Of a DNA stretch of 64,000 nucleotides, positions 19,074 to 28,412 are shown one piece after another (the first letter of the stretch is position 1; every line of letters begins with the position of its first letter). A model generated the notes under the pieces. The model did not search any database and was not told the DNA's origin. It was given only the letters and a program-made list of their open reading frames with translations. Source of the DNA: Bryobacterales bacterium. Its GTDB lineage: Bacteria; Acidobacteriota; Terriglobia; Bryobacterales; Bryobacteraceae. The position numbers and the translations under genes are program-made. The stretch spans positions 20,197 through 84,196 of the forward strand of contig JAEUQF010000319.1 of NCBI GenBank assembly GCA_016789745.1, read 5' to 3'.

Positions 19074-19079
19074 CAAGTT

Positions 19080-19547
19080 GTGCAGCACCGCTTTCTCCAT
19101 CGTGCCATTGAACTGGCGGCGACGAACGCCCGCAGCAGCGCCGGGGGTCCGTTCGGAGCCGTTATCGTGAAGGATGGCGAAGTGATCGGAGAAGGCGTAA
19201 ATCAAGTCACGGCGATCAATGATCCGACCGCGCACGCCGAGGTACTGGCGATTCGCGAAGCCTGCCGCAAGCTAGGTGTGTATCAACTGCCGGGCTGCGA
19301 GTTATACACCAGCTGCGAGCCATGCCCGATGTGCCTGGGCGCGATCTACTGGGCACACATCGACCGCGTGTACTTCGCCGCCACGCAGCAACAGGCGGCG
19401 GCGGCAGGGTTCGACGATGCGTTCATCTACGAGCAGATTCCACTGGCGCCGGAACAGCGCAGCATTCCGATGGCGCACGTAGAGCTTCCGGAAGCGATGG
19501 CCCCGTTCAATGAATGGAAAGGGAATCCGCGGCGGACTCCCTATTGA
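19080..19547 (+). CDS. guaD: Guanine deaminase
   Basis: A 155-residue zinc-dependent deaminase of the cytidine-deaminase fold that converts guanine to xanthine and ammonia. Zinc ligands are H52 (in HAEV, with E54 as proton shuttle), C82 and C85 (in CEPCPMC). The C-terminal FDDAFIYEQI and the length match Bacillus-type GuaD closely rather than the tRNA adenosine deaminase TadA. The GTG at 19080 is chosen because it aligns with the family N-terminus and sits six bases after TATAAT. The gene overlaps the opposing glnD stop by seven bases. Ammonia release fits the neighbouring nitrogen-control operon, though this is only context. Confidence 0.9.
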   Translation: MQHRFLHRAIELAATNARSSAGGPFGAVIVKDGEVIGEGVNQVTAINDPTAHAEVLAIREACRKLGVYQLPGCELYTSCEPCPMCLGAIYWAHIDRVYFAATQQQAAAAGFDDAFIYEQIPLAPEQRSIPMAHVELPEAMAPFNEWKGNPRRTPY

Positions 19548-22039
19548 GGCATGCAGGCGCGCTCCAGCGCACTGCGCAGGGGCGGCATGAGCGTCTCACT
19601 CAGTTTGCGGCCGCCGTGGCTGATGTAAAACACGTCCATGGCCTTATGAGCCTCAGTGGACACCAGCACCAATTCAATATTGCAGCCGTTATTCGATAGC
19701 GCCGAGGCGATGTCGTAGAGGAGGCCAGGGCGGTCTTCGGCCACGATTTCGACCAGCGTTGCCGATTCCGACGCCTCATTGTTGAACGAGACTTTCGGAA
19801 TGATCATGCTGCGCTTGCTGGGCAGCACGGGTTTGGGGCGATACTTCAGCAGGTCGCGCACCTGCTGTTTGCCGAGCAGAACGCGCTCCAGCGTTACCTG
19901 CAGACGGTCCATCTCCGGCGGATTCAACTCCAGGCTTCGCGATGGATCGGCGAAGACGAAGGTGTCGAGGATGGTGCCCTGCTGGTTGGCGAAGGCCTCG
20001 GCTTTGAGGATGTTCATGCCGAAACTGGACAGCGTGCCGGCCACGGCGGCGAACAGATACAGCCTGTCCTTGGCGAGCACCGTCAGTTCGTAACCACCGG
20101 GGCCTTTGCGGACGTCGATGGCGATTTCGGCATCCTTGCGGCGGCGGTCGAGTTCGAGATGAAGCTCGATCTCCTCTTCGGTATGGGTGCGCAGGTAACG
20201 GACGGGCAGCCCTTTGAGGAAGGCGGTGCGTTCGTCGCTTTGCTCTACCGGAGCCGAGATGCGGTCGGTCTGCAACTCGCGGGTGAGTTCGTCGTGAGTG
20301 GCGAGATAGACGCGCCACAACTGCTCCAGCCGCCAGGGCGAGAGCGCCGTGGGATTGACGCCCGACACATCGGCGTAGGTCATCACGGTGAGATACTTCA
20401 GGGCTTCGATGGTGCCCACCTTGTCGGCCAGCATGCGGGCGGTGGCGGGATCATCCAGATCGCGCGACGTCATGGCAGCCGACAGCGCCAGGTGTTGGTC
20501 CACCAGGAACAGAACGAGCTTGCGCCACTTCTCCGGCACCTGGATGCGGGCCATGGCCTGCACCACAAGCTTCGCGCTTTCGCGCGAGTGGTCACCCGTG
20601 CGCGCGCCTTTGCCCACGTCATGGAACAGCAGAGCCAGACGCAAGACCGCTGGCTCATCGAGTTCAGCCAACATAGTGGCAAACCGCCGATGGCCGTGTT
20701 CGGTAGTGCGGGCCAGGTTCTGCAGGTTCTCGATGGTGACGATGGTGTGCTCGTCGACGGTGTAGCGATGATAAAAGTCGCGCACCACCAGGCACTCCAC
20801 CATCTCCCACTCCGGGAAGATGAGGCGCAGCACACCCGTGTCTTCCATGGCACGCAAAGCCATGGCGACGTGCGGCAGCGAGAGCAGTTCGCGCAAGGCC
20901 GGCCACAGCGGCTGCATCCTGGCAATGTGGCTTTCAAACTGCGGCAGGTGCTCCTGCACGCGGCGCTCGGTTTCGAGTGCCAGCGGCAAGCCATGCCGTG
21001 CCACGAACTGGAACAGGCGCAGGATGAGGTCCGGATCCCGTTCGAGCGCCAACGGCGCCTTCAAATAGATGCGGTCGCGCGAGACGGTGAAATCGGAGTT
21101 AGACAGGCGTGTACGCCAGTCGCGGAAACCGGAAAGCAGCGAGGTGTTTCGCGATTCGACGGCGTCCATGGAACGCATGCAGGCACGCGAGATGGAACGC
21201 ACATAGCGATAGAAATCGCGCATCCACACTTCGGGACCCGCCTGGGAAGAGAACGGTTGTTCGGCCAGTTCCTCCTGCGCGTCGAAGTTGAGCACGTTGT
21301 TATCGCGCCCGGTGCGGTAGTGCAAATAGGTGCGCGCCTGGTAGACAAAGCGGCGCGCCGGATCGAGATCCTCCGGCGAGGCGATGTCGTTCATGCCGGG
21401 CAGTTCCATCTTGCGGAACCAGTCCACCAGTTGCAGGTCACGCAGTCCGCCGGGCCCTTCCTTGAGGTTGGGCTCCAGGTGGTAGATGGTGTCGTTGAAC
21501 TGCTTGTGGCGGGTGCGGGCCAGTTTGCAAATCTGGCGCGCCAGCACGCTACGGTTATTTTCAAAGAACTTCTTCAGCTTCGGCTGGAGGCGGGCGTACA
21601 ACTCCAGATCACCGGCCAGGTAACGCTGGTCGATAAGGCTGACGTTTAGTTCTATGTTCTGGTCATGCAGTTCGCAGCACTCAGGAACGGTGCGCACCGA
21701 CTGGCTTACGCGAAGGTGGCTGTCCCAGAGGGCCTGGATAAACTTCGAGATAGCGTCACGCCGCTCCTCGGCCTGTTTCTCGTTCTCGACCAGGAGACAG
21801 ATGTCGACATCGGAGTGGGGGAACAGTTCGGCGCGTCCGAAGCCGCCTACTGCCAGCACTGCCAATCCCGAAGGAAAGGCCGAAGCCAGGTGCACGGCAA
21901 AGGCCCCCGTCACCTGGCTTTCCACCCACTGGTTCCTGGCCGCCAACACCGTGGCGGCATCGCCGGTCTCCAGAAAGGCCGGCTTTAACTGGTCGAGCCC
22001 CCGGCCATGCTCAGAGCGCGGCTTCACCACGGTCGTCAT
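19541..22039 (-). CDS. glnD: [Protein-PII] uridylyltransferase / uridylyl-removing enzyme
   Basis: An 832-residue bifunctional nitrogen sensor that adds UMP to PII under nitrogen limitation and removes it when glutamine is high. The nucleotidyltransferase motif GGFGRAELFPHSDVDICLL is near residues 64-82. A GlnE-like linker follows, then the HD hydrolase domain (FHDVGKG, GDHS) and two C-terminal ACT domains that bind glutamine. All catalytic motifs appear intact. The start is uncertain: the ATG at 22039 overlaps glnB by 29 bases, and in-frame ATGs exist at 22066, 22087 and 22114. Last gene of amtB-glnB-glnD. Confidence 0.93.
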   Translation of the reverse strand: MTTVVKPRSEHGRGLDQLKPAFLETGDAATVLAARNQWVESQVTGAFAVHLASAFPSGLAVLAVGGFGRAELFPHSDVDICLLVENEKQAEERRDAISKFIQALWDSHLRVSQSVRTVPECCELHDQNIELNVSLIDQRYLAGDLELYARLQPKLKKFFENNRSVLARQICKLARTRHKQFNDTIYHLEPNLKEGPGGLRDLQLVDWFRKMELPGMNDIASPEDLDPARRFVYQARTYLHYRTGRDNNVLNFDAQEELAEQPFSSQAGPEVWMRDFYRYVRSISRACMRSMDAVESRNTSLLSGFRDWRTRLSNSDFTVSRDRIYLKAPLALERDPDLILRLFQFVARHGLPLALETERRVQEHLPQFESHIARMQPLWPALRELLSLPHVAMALRAMEDTGVLRLIFPEWEMVECLVVRDFYHRYTVDEHTIVTIENLQNLARTTEHGHRRFATMLAELDEPAVLRLALLFHDVGKGARTGDHSRESAKLVVQAMARIQVPEKWRKLVLFLVDQHLALSAAMTSRDLDDPATARMLADKVGTIEALKYLTVMTYADVSGVNPTALSPWRLEQLWRVYLATHDELTRELQTDRISAPVEQSDERTAFLKGLPVRYLRTHTEEEIELHLELDRRRKDAEIAIDVRKGPGGYELTVLAKDRLYLFAAVAGTLSSFGMNILKAEAFANQQGTILDTFVFADPSRSLELNPPEMDRLQVTLERVLLGKQQVRDLLKYRPKPVLPSKRSMIIPKVSFNNEASESATLVEIVAEDRPGLLYDIASALSNNGCNIELVLVSTEAHKAMDVFYISHGGRKLSETLMPPLRSALERACMPQ

Positions 22040-22349
22040 TTCGGATTCGGATAGCCTCTGCGACATCGTAAACAAAGATTTTCCCATCTCCGATCTTTCC
22101 GGTTCTGGCGGCATCGGCCAGACGGCGGATGACCTCCTCGGCGCGCGGGGTGGGAACCACCATCTCGATCTTCACCTTAGGCAATAGATCGACAGTGTAT
22201 TCCTGACCGCGGTAGACCTCTTTATGGCCCTTCTGACGGCCATGGCCACGGACTTCGGTGATGGTCATCCCGTCGATGCCGATGGCCTTCAACGCTTCCT
22301 TGACCTCTTCCAACTTGAACGGCTGAATGATGGCTTCAATTTTCTTCAT
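22011..22349 (-). CDS. glnB: Nitrogen regulatory protein P-II
   Basis: A 112-residue trimeric signal protein that binds ATP/ADP and 2-oxoglutarate and controls AmtB and nitrogen metabolism. The T-loop RGQEYTVDLLPK contains Tyr51, the residue uridylylated by GlnD. The second signature TGKIGDGKIFV is intact. The C-terminus KIFVYDVAEAIRIR is typical. It sits 17 bases after amtB and overlaps the start of glnD, so transporter, signal protein and modifying enzyme form one unit. Whether it is functionally GlnB or GlnK cannot be decided; linkage to amtB favours a GlnK-like role. Confidence 0.95.
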   Translation of the reverse strand: MKKIEAIIQPFKLEEVKEALKAIGIDGMTITEVRGHGRQKGHKEVYRGQEYTVDLLPKVKIEMVVPTPRAEEVIRRLADAARTGKIGDGKIFVYDVAEAIRIRNDDRGEAAL

Positions 22350-22366
22350 GGCGTTGTTAGCTCCCC

Positions 22367-23740
22367 TTAGGACTCCAGATTGTACCCTTCTTCGCCGTGC
22401 TGGGTGAGATCGAGACCGCTGATTTCATCCTCGACACCGACGCGGACGCCCATCACGATATCGCAAATCTTGAGGATGATGAGCGTGCCCACGATACCCA
22501 AGGCGAGAGCGATGCCGACGCCAATCGCCTGATCGACGATCTGGCCCGCGTTGCCGTCCACCAGACCGAGCGGCAGGGGCTTACCGGCGCTGTCCTTGAG
22601 GGCATTGTTGACTTCATTGGTTGCGAACACGCCGGTGAGCAGGGCCCCCAACGTACCGCCGACGCCGTGCACGCCGAAGGCGTCCAGCGAGTCGTCATAG
22701 CCGACCTTGGACTTCACAATGACCACCATCGCATAGCAGACGAAGCCGGCAGCGGCGCCGATGATAAGCGCGGGCATGGGCTTCACAAAACCGGAAGCGG
22801 GCGTGATGGCGACCAGACCGGCAACGGCGCCGGAGATACCACCCAGCACACTGGGCTTGCCATTGTGCAGCCATTCGGCGGCCAGCCAGCCAAGCGCCGC
22901 GGCAGCCGCGCCGAAGTGAGTGGCAACGAACGCGCTGGAGGCCAGGGCACCGGAACCGAGAGCGCTACCGGCGTTGAAGCCGAACCAGCCGACCCACAGG
23001 AGGCAGGCGCCGATAAAGCTGAGCACCAGGCTGTGCGGTTTCATCGGCTCCACGCCAAAGCCTTTGCGCTTACCGAGATAAAGGGCGCAGACTAAGGCGG
23101 AGATACCGGACGTGATGTGAACGACGGTGCCGCCCGCAAAGTCGAAGCAGCGGAACTGGCCACCAAGGAAAGCATTGAGCAAGCCGCCCTTACCCCACAC
23201 CATGTGAGCCATGGGCAAGTAGACAATAAACAGCCAGAGTGTGGTGAACAGCAGCAGCGCACTGAACTTCATGCGTTCGGCAAAAGCACCGGTGATGAGG
23301 CCGGGGGTGATGATGGCGAACATCAGCTGGAACACCATGAACGTCTGCTGGGGGATGGTTGCGGCGTAGTCGCCGTTAGGATCGGCACCGACACCATTGA
23401 GGAACAGATAACGGAGATCGCCAATGAAGGCATTGCCTTCGCCGAAGGCGAGGCTATAGCCCGCCAGGGCCCAGAGGACCGTTACCCACGCCATCATGAT
23501 GAAGCTTTGCATCATGGTGCCGAGAACGTTCTTCTTACGGACCAGGCCGCCATAGAAAAGGGCGAGGCCGGGGCCGGTCATCATTAGCACGAGTGCGGAA
23601 CTGGTAAGCAGCCAAGCGTTATCGCCGGATGTTTGCGCGCTGGCGACCGCGCCTTCGAGCGCAGCGATCTTATCAGGTGCGGCTGTCTGGGCTAGTGCAG
23701 CCGCCGCGGTGAGAGAGAGCAAGCTGAACAGTCTGTGCAT
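22367..23740 (-). CDS. amtB: Ammonium transporter
   Basis: A 457-residue Amt/Rh family channel with a cleavable signal-like N-terminus (MHRLFSLLSLTAAAALAQ) and eleven predicted membrane helices. Family segments include DNAWLLTSSALVLMMTGPGL, AFAERMKF and the histidine-bearing HITSGISALV and GVHGVGGTLGA (twin pore histidines). PII would block it by inserting its T-loop. GAGG lies seven bases before the ATG, so this gene has a normal leader. Upstream is a 283-base divergent region shared with the porin gene. Confidence 0.94.
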   Translation of the reverse strand: MHRLFSLLSLTAAAALAQTAAPDKIAALEGAVASAQTSGDNAWLLTSSALVLMMTGPGLALFYGGLVRKKNVLGTMMQSFIMMAWVTVLWALAGYSLAFGEGNAFIGDLRYLFLNGVGADPNGDYAATIPQQTFMVFQLMFAIITPGLITGAFAERMKFSALLLFTTLWLFIVYLPMAHMVWGKGGLLNAFLGGQFRCFDFAGGTVVHITSGISALVCALYLGKRKGFGVEPMKPHSLVLSFIGACLLWVGWFGFNAGSALGSGALASSAFVATHFGAAAAALGWLAAEWLHNGKPSVLGGISGAVAGLVAITPASGFVKPMPALIIGAAAGFVCYAMVVIVKSKVGYDDSLDAFGVHGVGGTLGALLTGVFATNEVNNALKDSAGKPLPLGLVDGNAGQIVDQAIGVGIALALGIVGTLIILKICDIVMGVRVGVEDEISGLDLTQHGEEGYNLES

Positions 23741-23868
23741 TCAGGAACCTCGTCGGGGCGTAAAAGACTGGGGTGGAACATCATCAGGATGCCGCGCCGG
23801 AAACGCCACAAACAACTAAAAGGTTTTGATGGAGCGCATTATGAATTTCTATACCCGCAGGCTAAGGC

Positions 23869-23878
23869 GATTTAAATC
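23869..23878. other. AT-rich palindrome in the amtB/porin intergenic region
   Basis: GATTTAAATC is a perfect 10-bp palindrome in the otherwise unassigned 283-base divergent region. A related TTTAAA core occurs again near 23901-23910. It could be a regulator site, but nothing links it to a known protein. I see no other convincing signal in 23741-24023. Confidence 0.2.
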
Positions 23879-24023
23879 ATACAGTTAGGGGCTTTAAACC
23901 GACATCCCTATCTGCTCGATCAGTTTTTTTGATTGGTACTTCCAACCTTTCCGCACTTACAGTGGGATCACCTGATCGCGGTATCTGAAAACACAACGCA
24001 ACGATTTGGAGTTAAAGAAACGA

Positions 24024-25169
24024 ATGTCCCCACGCAGAGACCTGAGGGTAGCGGCCTGCCTCCTGAGTCTAACCGTTACAGCACTGGCACAGACGTCACA
24101 GACCAGTCAGCCCGCACCGGAGCCCACTCCGGCGCCAGCCCCTGCATCATCGCCCTGGTCCTTGGGCCCGATCGAGTTCAGCGGGTTGATCGACGGTTAC
24201 TACTCGTTCAACGCCAACCACCCCGCATCCAAGGCCAATAATCTGCGCAACTTCGATGTACGCGCGAACTCGTTCAGTTTAAATATGGCCAAGCTGGAAT
24301 TACAGCATGGCCCGGACCCTGTAGGCTTCCGTATGGATATCGGCTACGGCCGAGCCTTTGACATCTTCCACCTCACCGAACCCGGCCGCGACGGTCTCCG
24401 GGTACACGAAAACATCATGCAGGCATACGTCAGCGTGAAACCTCCGAACGCGGGCGGCTTCCAGTTTGACTTCGGAAAGTTCGTCACGTCAGCGGGGGCA
24501 GAACCCACCGAGACCCACTTGAACTGGAACTACTCGCGTGCCTACCTCTACGCGAACGGCCCGTACTACCACTTCGGCGCACGCATGAGTAAGCCGATCA
24601 CCAGTTGGTGGTCCGGTGGCGTGCAGATCATCAACGGCTGGAACAATGTCGAGGACAACAACAGCGGGAAGACCTTCGGGTTCACCTCCGCGATGACCAG
24701 CAAGAAGGTGAGTTGGTTCTCCAACTACTACGTTGGCCCGGAGAAGACGAATACGAACGAAGGATACCGCCACTTCTGGGACAACGTTTTGACCTTCAGC
24801 CCGACGGACAAGAACTCGATGTATGTGAACTTCGACTTCGGCAACGACAAAGTCAAAGGCGGCCAGAACAACGATTGGTGGGGTATCGCGTTGGCGAACC
24901 GCTACGCTCCGAACGACTGGTTCGCGCTGGCGCAGCGCTTTGAAGTGTACGACGACAAGCGCGGCTTCATCACCGGCACGGCGCAGAAGTTGAAGGAAGT
25001 GACCTTAACGGCTGACTTTAAGATGAAGGAAGGGTTCCTGACGCGCGTGGAATACCGCCGCGATTGGTCCGACCGGCCGTTCTTTGACCGCGGGAACGAA
25101 CTGGCCTCGGCAAAGGCGCAGAGCACGTTCCTGGTGGGCTTCATCGCATACTTCGGACCGAAACGTTAG
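24024..25169 (+). CDS. Outer-membrane beta-barrel porin (OmpL-like, BBP2 type)
   Basis: A 381-residue outer-membrane protein. A signal peptide (cleavage near ALAQ) is followed by a Pro/Ala linker and many amphipathic strands ending in VGFIAYFGPKR, whose aromatic/hydrophobic end suits insertion by the BAM machinery. Typical OmpL/BBP2 features are EFSGLIDGYYSFNAN, an FDFGKFVTSAGAE strand pair and WFALAQRFEVYDD. The transported solute is unknown. Because it is divergent from amtB, a role in nitrogen compound uptake is possible but only contextual. A strong terminator follows. Confidence 0.82.
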   Translation: MSPRRDLRVAACLLSLTVTALAQTSQTSQPAPEPTPAPAPASSPWSLGPIEFSGLIDGYYSFNANHPASKANNLRNFDVRANSFSLNMAKLELQHGPDPVGFRMDIGYGRAFDIFHLTEPGRDGLRVHENIMQAYVSVKPPNAGGFQFDFGKFVTSAGAEPTETHLNWNYSRAYLYANGPYYHFGARMSKPITSWWSGGVQIINGWNNVEDNNSGKTFGFTSAMTSKKVSWFSNYYVGPEKTNTNEGYRHFWDNVLTFSPTDKNSMYVNFDFGNDKVKGGQNNDWWGIALANRYAPNDWFALAQRFEVYDDKRGFITGTAQKLKEVTLTADFKMKEGFLTRVEYRRDWSDRPFFDRGNELASAKAQSTFLVGFIAYFGPKR

Positions 25170-25195
25170 AGCAAGTCGCAACTGTTTCTGTGGAC

Positions 25196-25240
25196 AGGCC
25201 GGATGCCCGGGAACCCCCGGTGCCATCCGGCCTATTTTTT
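25196..25240 (+). terminator. Intrinsic terminator after the porin gene
   Basis: AGGCCGGATG (25196-25205) pairs perfectly with CATCCGGCCT (25224-25233). The 18-base loop is followed by A and TTTTTT (25235-25240). This 10-bp stem plus T-tract is a clear Rho-independent terminator separating the porin from the sialidase-like gene. Confidence 0.88.
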
Positions 25241-25260
25241 CCTTGCTACGCTACGAAACA

Positions 25261-26379
25261 ATGTGGACCCGTCGCTCTTTACTCACCCTGGCAGCCACTG
25301 CCCCCCTGGCGCGCAGCGCTCCGCGTGCCGATATCATCGAAATCCGAAACATCACCGCGGATGAAAATCACTACCACGGCTGGCCGACGCTGGCCCGGAG
25401 GCGTAACGGCGAGTTGCTGGTGGTGGTCAGCGGTTCGCGCGAGGCGCATGTGTGCCCGTTCGGACGCGTGGAGTTGATGCGGTCGAAAGATGACGGCCGC
25501 ACGTGGGGCTTCCCGGAAGTCCTGATGGACACGGCTATTGACGATCGCGATGCCGGCGTGTGCGAGACGGCGCGCGGCAGCCTGCTGGTGACGACATTCA
25601 CGTCGCTGGCCTATGAGCCGATTCTGGAGAAGGCGACGAACTGGCCAGCGGCGCGGATGCAGGCCTGGCGTGCCGCCCACCACCGGCTTTCGGCCACGCA
25701 GCGCAAGGAGATGCTGGGAACGTGGATGCTGCGATCCACCGATGGCGGCATGACGTGGTCGGCGCCGTTCCGGGTGCCGGTAAACAGCCCGCACGGCGCG
25801 GTGCCGGTGTCTGATGGGCGCGTGCTGTATGCGGGCAAGGCGCTGTGGGAAAAGGGCGGGCGCGTGGGCGTGGCGGAGTCGACCGACGATGGCGCGACGT
25901 GGCGGTACCTGGCGGATATTCCGACGCGGCCGGGAGATAGCGTAGAGCAGTATCACGAGTTGCACATGGTGGAGGCTGCGAACAATAAACTGATCGCGCA
26001 GATCCGGAATCACAATCCGCAGAACGAGCGGGAAACGCTGCAATCGGAGTCCACTGATGGCGGGAAGACGTGGAGTGTGCCGCGGCCAATCGGTGTGTGG
26101 GGGTTGCCGACACACCTGTTAAAGCTGCGCGATGGGCGGTTGGTGATGACCTATGGGTATCGGCGCAAGCCTTTCGGAAACCAGGCGCGGGTGAGCACGG
26201 ACAACGGCTCGACGTGGTCGGAACCAATGACGATTTCCGAGGACGGCATGAATGGAGATCTGGGTTATCCGTCAACCGCGGAACTGGGGAACGGCCAACT
26301 GCTGACAGTGTGGTACGAGTTGCTGAATGGATCGCTGCGGGCGCAGTTGCGGCAGGCGCGGTGGAAGCTGCAGGGATAG
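25261..26379 (+). CDS. Exported sialidase-like (BNR/Asp-box) beta-propeller protein
   Basis: A 372-residue six-bladed propeller protein with a twin-arginine-like leader (MWTRRSLLTLAATAPLARSA). At least five Asp-box repeats are visible: SKDDGRTW, STDGGMTW, STDDGATW, STDGGKTW and STDNGSTW. This is the fold of exo-alpha-sialidases and related glycosidases. The sialidase arginine triad and catalytic Tyr/Glu cannot be confirmed by eye, so it may act on another sugar or only bind. Four bases separate it from the serine hydrolase gene, so the two are likely co-transcribed. Confidence 0.8.
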   Translation: MWTRRSLLTLAATAPLARSAPRADIIEIRNITADENHYHGWPTLARRRNGELLVVVSGSREAHVCPFGRVELMRSKDDGRTWGFPEVLMDTAIDDRDAGVCETARGSLLVTTFTSLAYEPILEKATNWPAARMQAWRAAHHRLSATQRKEMLGTWMLRSTDGGMTWSAPFRVPVNSPHGAVPVSDGRVLYAGKALWEKGGRVGVAESTDDGATWRYLADIPTRPGDSVEQYHELHMVEAANNKLIAQIRNHNPQNERETLQSESTDGGKTWSVPRPIGVWGLPTHLLKLRDGRLVMTYGYRRKPFGNQARVSTDNGSTWSEPMTISEDGMNGDLGYPSTAELGNGQLLTVWYELLNGSLRAQLRQARWKLQG

Positions 26380-26383
26380 CGCC

Positions 26384-27502
26384 ATGCGGTTCCTGCCGGC
26401 ACTGCTGATGGTAGGATTGGCCGCGTTCGCACAAACGGCAACGTTCACGCGGCCTTCGGAGTATTGGGCACCGCCGGGATCGACATTTCCCGGCAAGGAA
26501 TGGGAGCAGATTGTCAAGCCGGAATCGGTGGGGTTCTCAGCGCCGAAACTCGACCTGTTGAGGGCCTGGCTGAAGACGCAGAACACGACGTCGATGATGG
26601 TGGTGACTGGCGGGCGCGTGCTGTTTTCCTTTGGCGACACGGCGGAGGTGAGCAAGATCGCGTCGATGCGGAAGTCGGTACTGGGGATGTTGTTCGGCAA
26701 ATACGTCGCCCCGGATTCGCGAGTGCTGCACGCCACCGTGAAGGATCTTGGGCTGGATGACATGGAGCCGTTTCTGCCCATCGAGGAGCGCGCCACGCTC
26801 CAGGATCTGCTGATGGCGCGCTCCGGCATCTACTGGAAAGATGCCGACCGTGATGGACCGCGGAAGGGCACGATAGCCCCCGGGACCCATTTCTCCTACA
26901 ACAACTGGGACTACAACGCGGCGGGAACGGCATTTGAAAAGATGGCCGGCAGGTCGATCTATGATGCGCTGGAGACGGATCTGGCACGGCCGATCGGCAT
27001 GCAGGACTTCGATAAGGCAAAGCAGCGCAAGATCCAGGTGATGCCGGAGCAGAAGCTATCGGTGCACCCGGAGTACGCGATGTATCTGTCGACGCGCGAT
27101 CTGGCGCGGTTGGGATACCTGATGGCGCGCCAGGGCATGTGGAACGGCGTTCAGGTGATGCCGAAGAACTGGGCCGAATTCCAGACCACGCTCGTGACTC
27201 CCGCCAGCGAGTTGTGGCCCGTGGAGTTGCGGCGGCAGTTTGCGCGCGGACCGTCGCGGTGGGGCTATGGGGTGATGTGGTGGGTATGGGATGAGCCGAT
27301 CGGCAATACGTCGGCGAACTGGGGCCACTTCACTGGCTCGTACACAGCGATGGGGACGGACGGCCAATACCTGACCGTGATCCCTGGCGCGGACCTGGTG
27401 GTGTCGCATAAGAACAGCAACATCGATCAGCAGCCGAATCGCAACGTGCCGATGTTCGAGTACATGACGATTCTGCAGATGCTTCTGGCAGCGAAGCTCT
27501 GA
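26384..27502 (+). CDS. Serine hydrolase of the class C beta-lactamase/DD-peptidase fold
   Basis: A 372-residue exported protein with a signal peptide ending near AFAQ. The SxxK nucleophile motif appears as SMRK near residue 104-107, the second motif as YNN (in SYNNWDYN), and a later HFTGSYTAMG stretch takes the place of the KTG-like region. The family includes beta-lactamase-like esterases and D-aminopeptidases, and clinical resistance is not implied. Its TGA directly abuts the stop of the opposing EamA gene. Confidence 0.82.
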   Translation: MRFLPALLMVGLAAFAQTATFTRPSEYWAPPGSTFPGKEWEQIVKPESVGFSAPKLDLLRAWLKTQNTTSMMVVTGGRVLFSFGDTAEVSKIASMRKSVLGMLFGKYVAPDSRVLHATVKDLGLDDMEPFLPIEERATLQDLLMARSGIYWKDADRDGPRKGTIAPGTHFSYNNWDYNAAGTAFEKMAGRSIYDALETDLARPIGMQDFDKAKQRKIQVMPEQKLSVHPEYAMYLSTRDLARLGYLMARQGMWNGVQVMPKNWAEFQTTLVTPASELWPVELRRQFARGPSRWGYGVMWWVWDEPIGNTSANWGHFTGSYTAMGTDGQYLTVIPGADLVVSHKNSNIDQQPNRNVPMFEYMTILQMLLAAKL

Positions 27503-28384
27503 TTAGTGGCCGAAGCGCTTCACGATGTAGACGCCGGCGAAGATGATGGCCATCGCGCTGATCTCCGGCCGGCCGAAGGGCTCACGATAGAACAGCCAGC
27601 CCAAAATGGCGGCGACAATCGGGTTGATGTAGGTGTAGGTGCTGACCAGCGCCACCGGCAGCCGGTTCAAGGCAATCACATACGACGTGTAGCCGATAAT
27701 GGAGCCGAAGGTGATGAGGTAGAGGATGGCGCCGATGCCGGTCGGCGTCCACGTGAATGGCTGCCAGTTCCACAGCATGGCCGGAAGAAAAAATAGTCCG
27801 GCGGTGAATTGTTGGAGGGCGGCGCTGGCCACGGGATTGGCTTCGGACTTGCGGCGCCGCTGCAGAATGGAGCCGAGGCTCCAGGCCACGCCGCCGAACT
27901 GCAGCAGCAGGAAACCCTTGAAAACGGCGCCTCCGAAGCCCTGTCGCATCACATCGGGAGCCACCAAAATCAGCACGCCCACCATTCCCAGTGCCACGCC
28001 GATAACGGCACCCTTGGTGAGTTTCTCGCCATCGGAGAACATCGCTTCGATACCGATCATCCAGATGGGCGAGATGGTGACGAACAACGCCGCAAGGCTA
28101 CTGGGGATGAACTTCTCCGACAACGTAAGGCACGTGTTGCCGATGCCGAGAATCATGGCGCCGTAGAGGCCGGTCAGGATGAGGTCTTTGCCTTTGGGGA
28201 ACTGCAGACCGGCGAGTTTGCAACCGGTGATCATGAGGAGGCCGGAGGCGATGAAGCGCATCGGCACCAACATGAGCGGGGGGATGGATTCCAGCGCGAT
28301 GCGGATACCCAGGTAGGTGGTACCCCAAAAGAAACACACGGATGCAAAGGCCAGGTAAGCCGTAAAAAGGGGATGACTCCGCAA
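27503..28384 (-). CDS. EamA/DMT family membrane exporter
   Basis: A 293-residue inner-membrane protein with ten predicted helices in two EamA repeats. FWGTTYLGIRIALESIPPLM near the N-terminus and TSYVIALNRLPVALVSTYTY in the second half resemble the YedA group of metabolite/amino-acid exporters. Substrate unknown. The TTG start at 28384 is supported by a TATTCT hexamer exactly six bases upstream, predicting a leaderless mRNA. Confidence 0.85.
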   Translation of the reverse strand: MRSHPLFTAYLAFASVCFFWGTTYLGIRIALESIPPLMLVPMRFIASGLLMITGCKLAGLQFPKGKDLILTGLYGAMILGIGNTCLTLSEKFIPSSLAALFVTISPIWMIGIEAMFSDGEKLTKGAVIGVALGMVGVLILVAPDVMRQGFGGAVFKGFLLLQFGGVAWSLGSILQRRRKSEANPVASAALQQFTAGLFFLPAMLWNWQPFTWTPTGIGAILYLITFGSIIGYTSYVIALNRLPVALVSTYTYINPIVAAILGWLFYREPFGRPEISAMAIIFAGVYIVKRFGH

Positions 28385-28390
28385 GATATC

Positions 28391-28396
28391 AGAATA
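28391..28396 (-). promoter_or_regulatory. -10 element predicting leaderless EamA mRNA
   Basis: On the minus strand, TATTCT is followed by six bases (GATATC) and the TTG start codon. No Shine-Dalgarno sequence is present. Confidence 0.4.
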
Positions 28397-28412
28397 TCAG
28401 TGCGGCCCGCGG

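Noticed and set aside
20159..21649. Long open frame antisense to glnD
   Set aside because: glnD is unmistakable on the other strand; the antisense product has only GC-driven composition.
23792..23808. Sigma-54-like site before amtB (minus strand TGGCGT-N5-GCGCG)
   Set aside because: The GG/GC spacing is right, but the -12 part lacks the TTGC core, and no NtrC-like site is visible; too weak to call.
26384..27502. Serine hydrolase as an antibiotic-resistance beta-lactamase
   Set aside because: The SxxK and YxN motifs are shared by many esterases and peptidases; nothing specific to resistance enzymes is visible.
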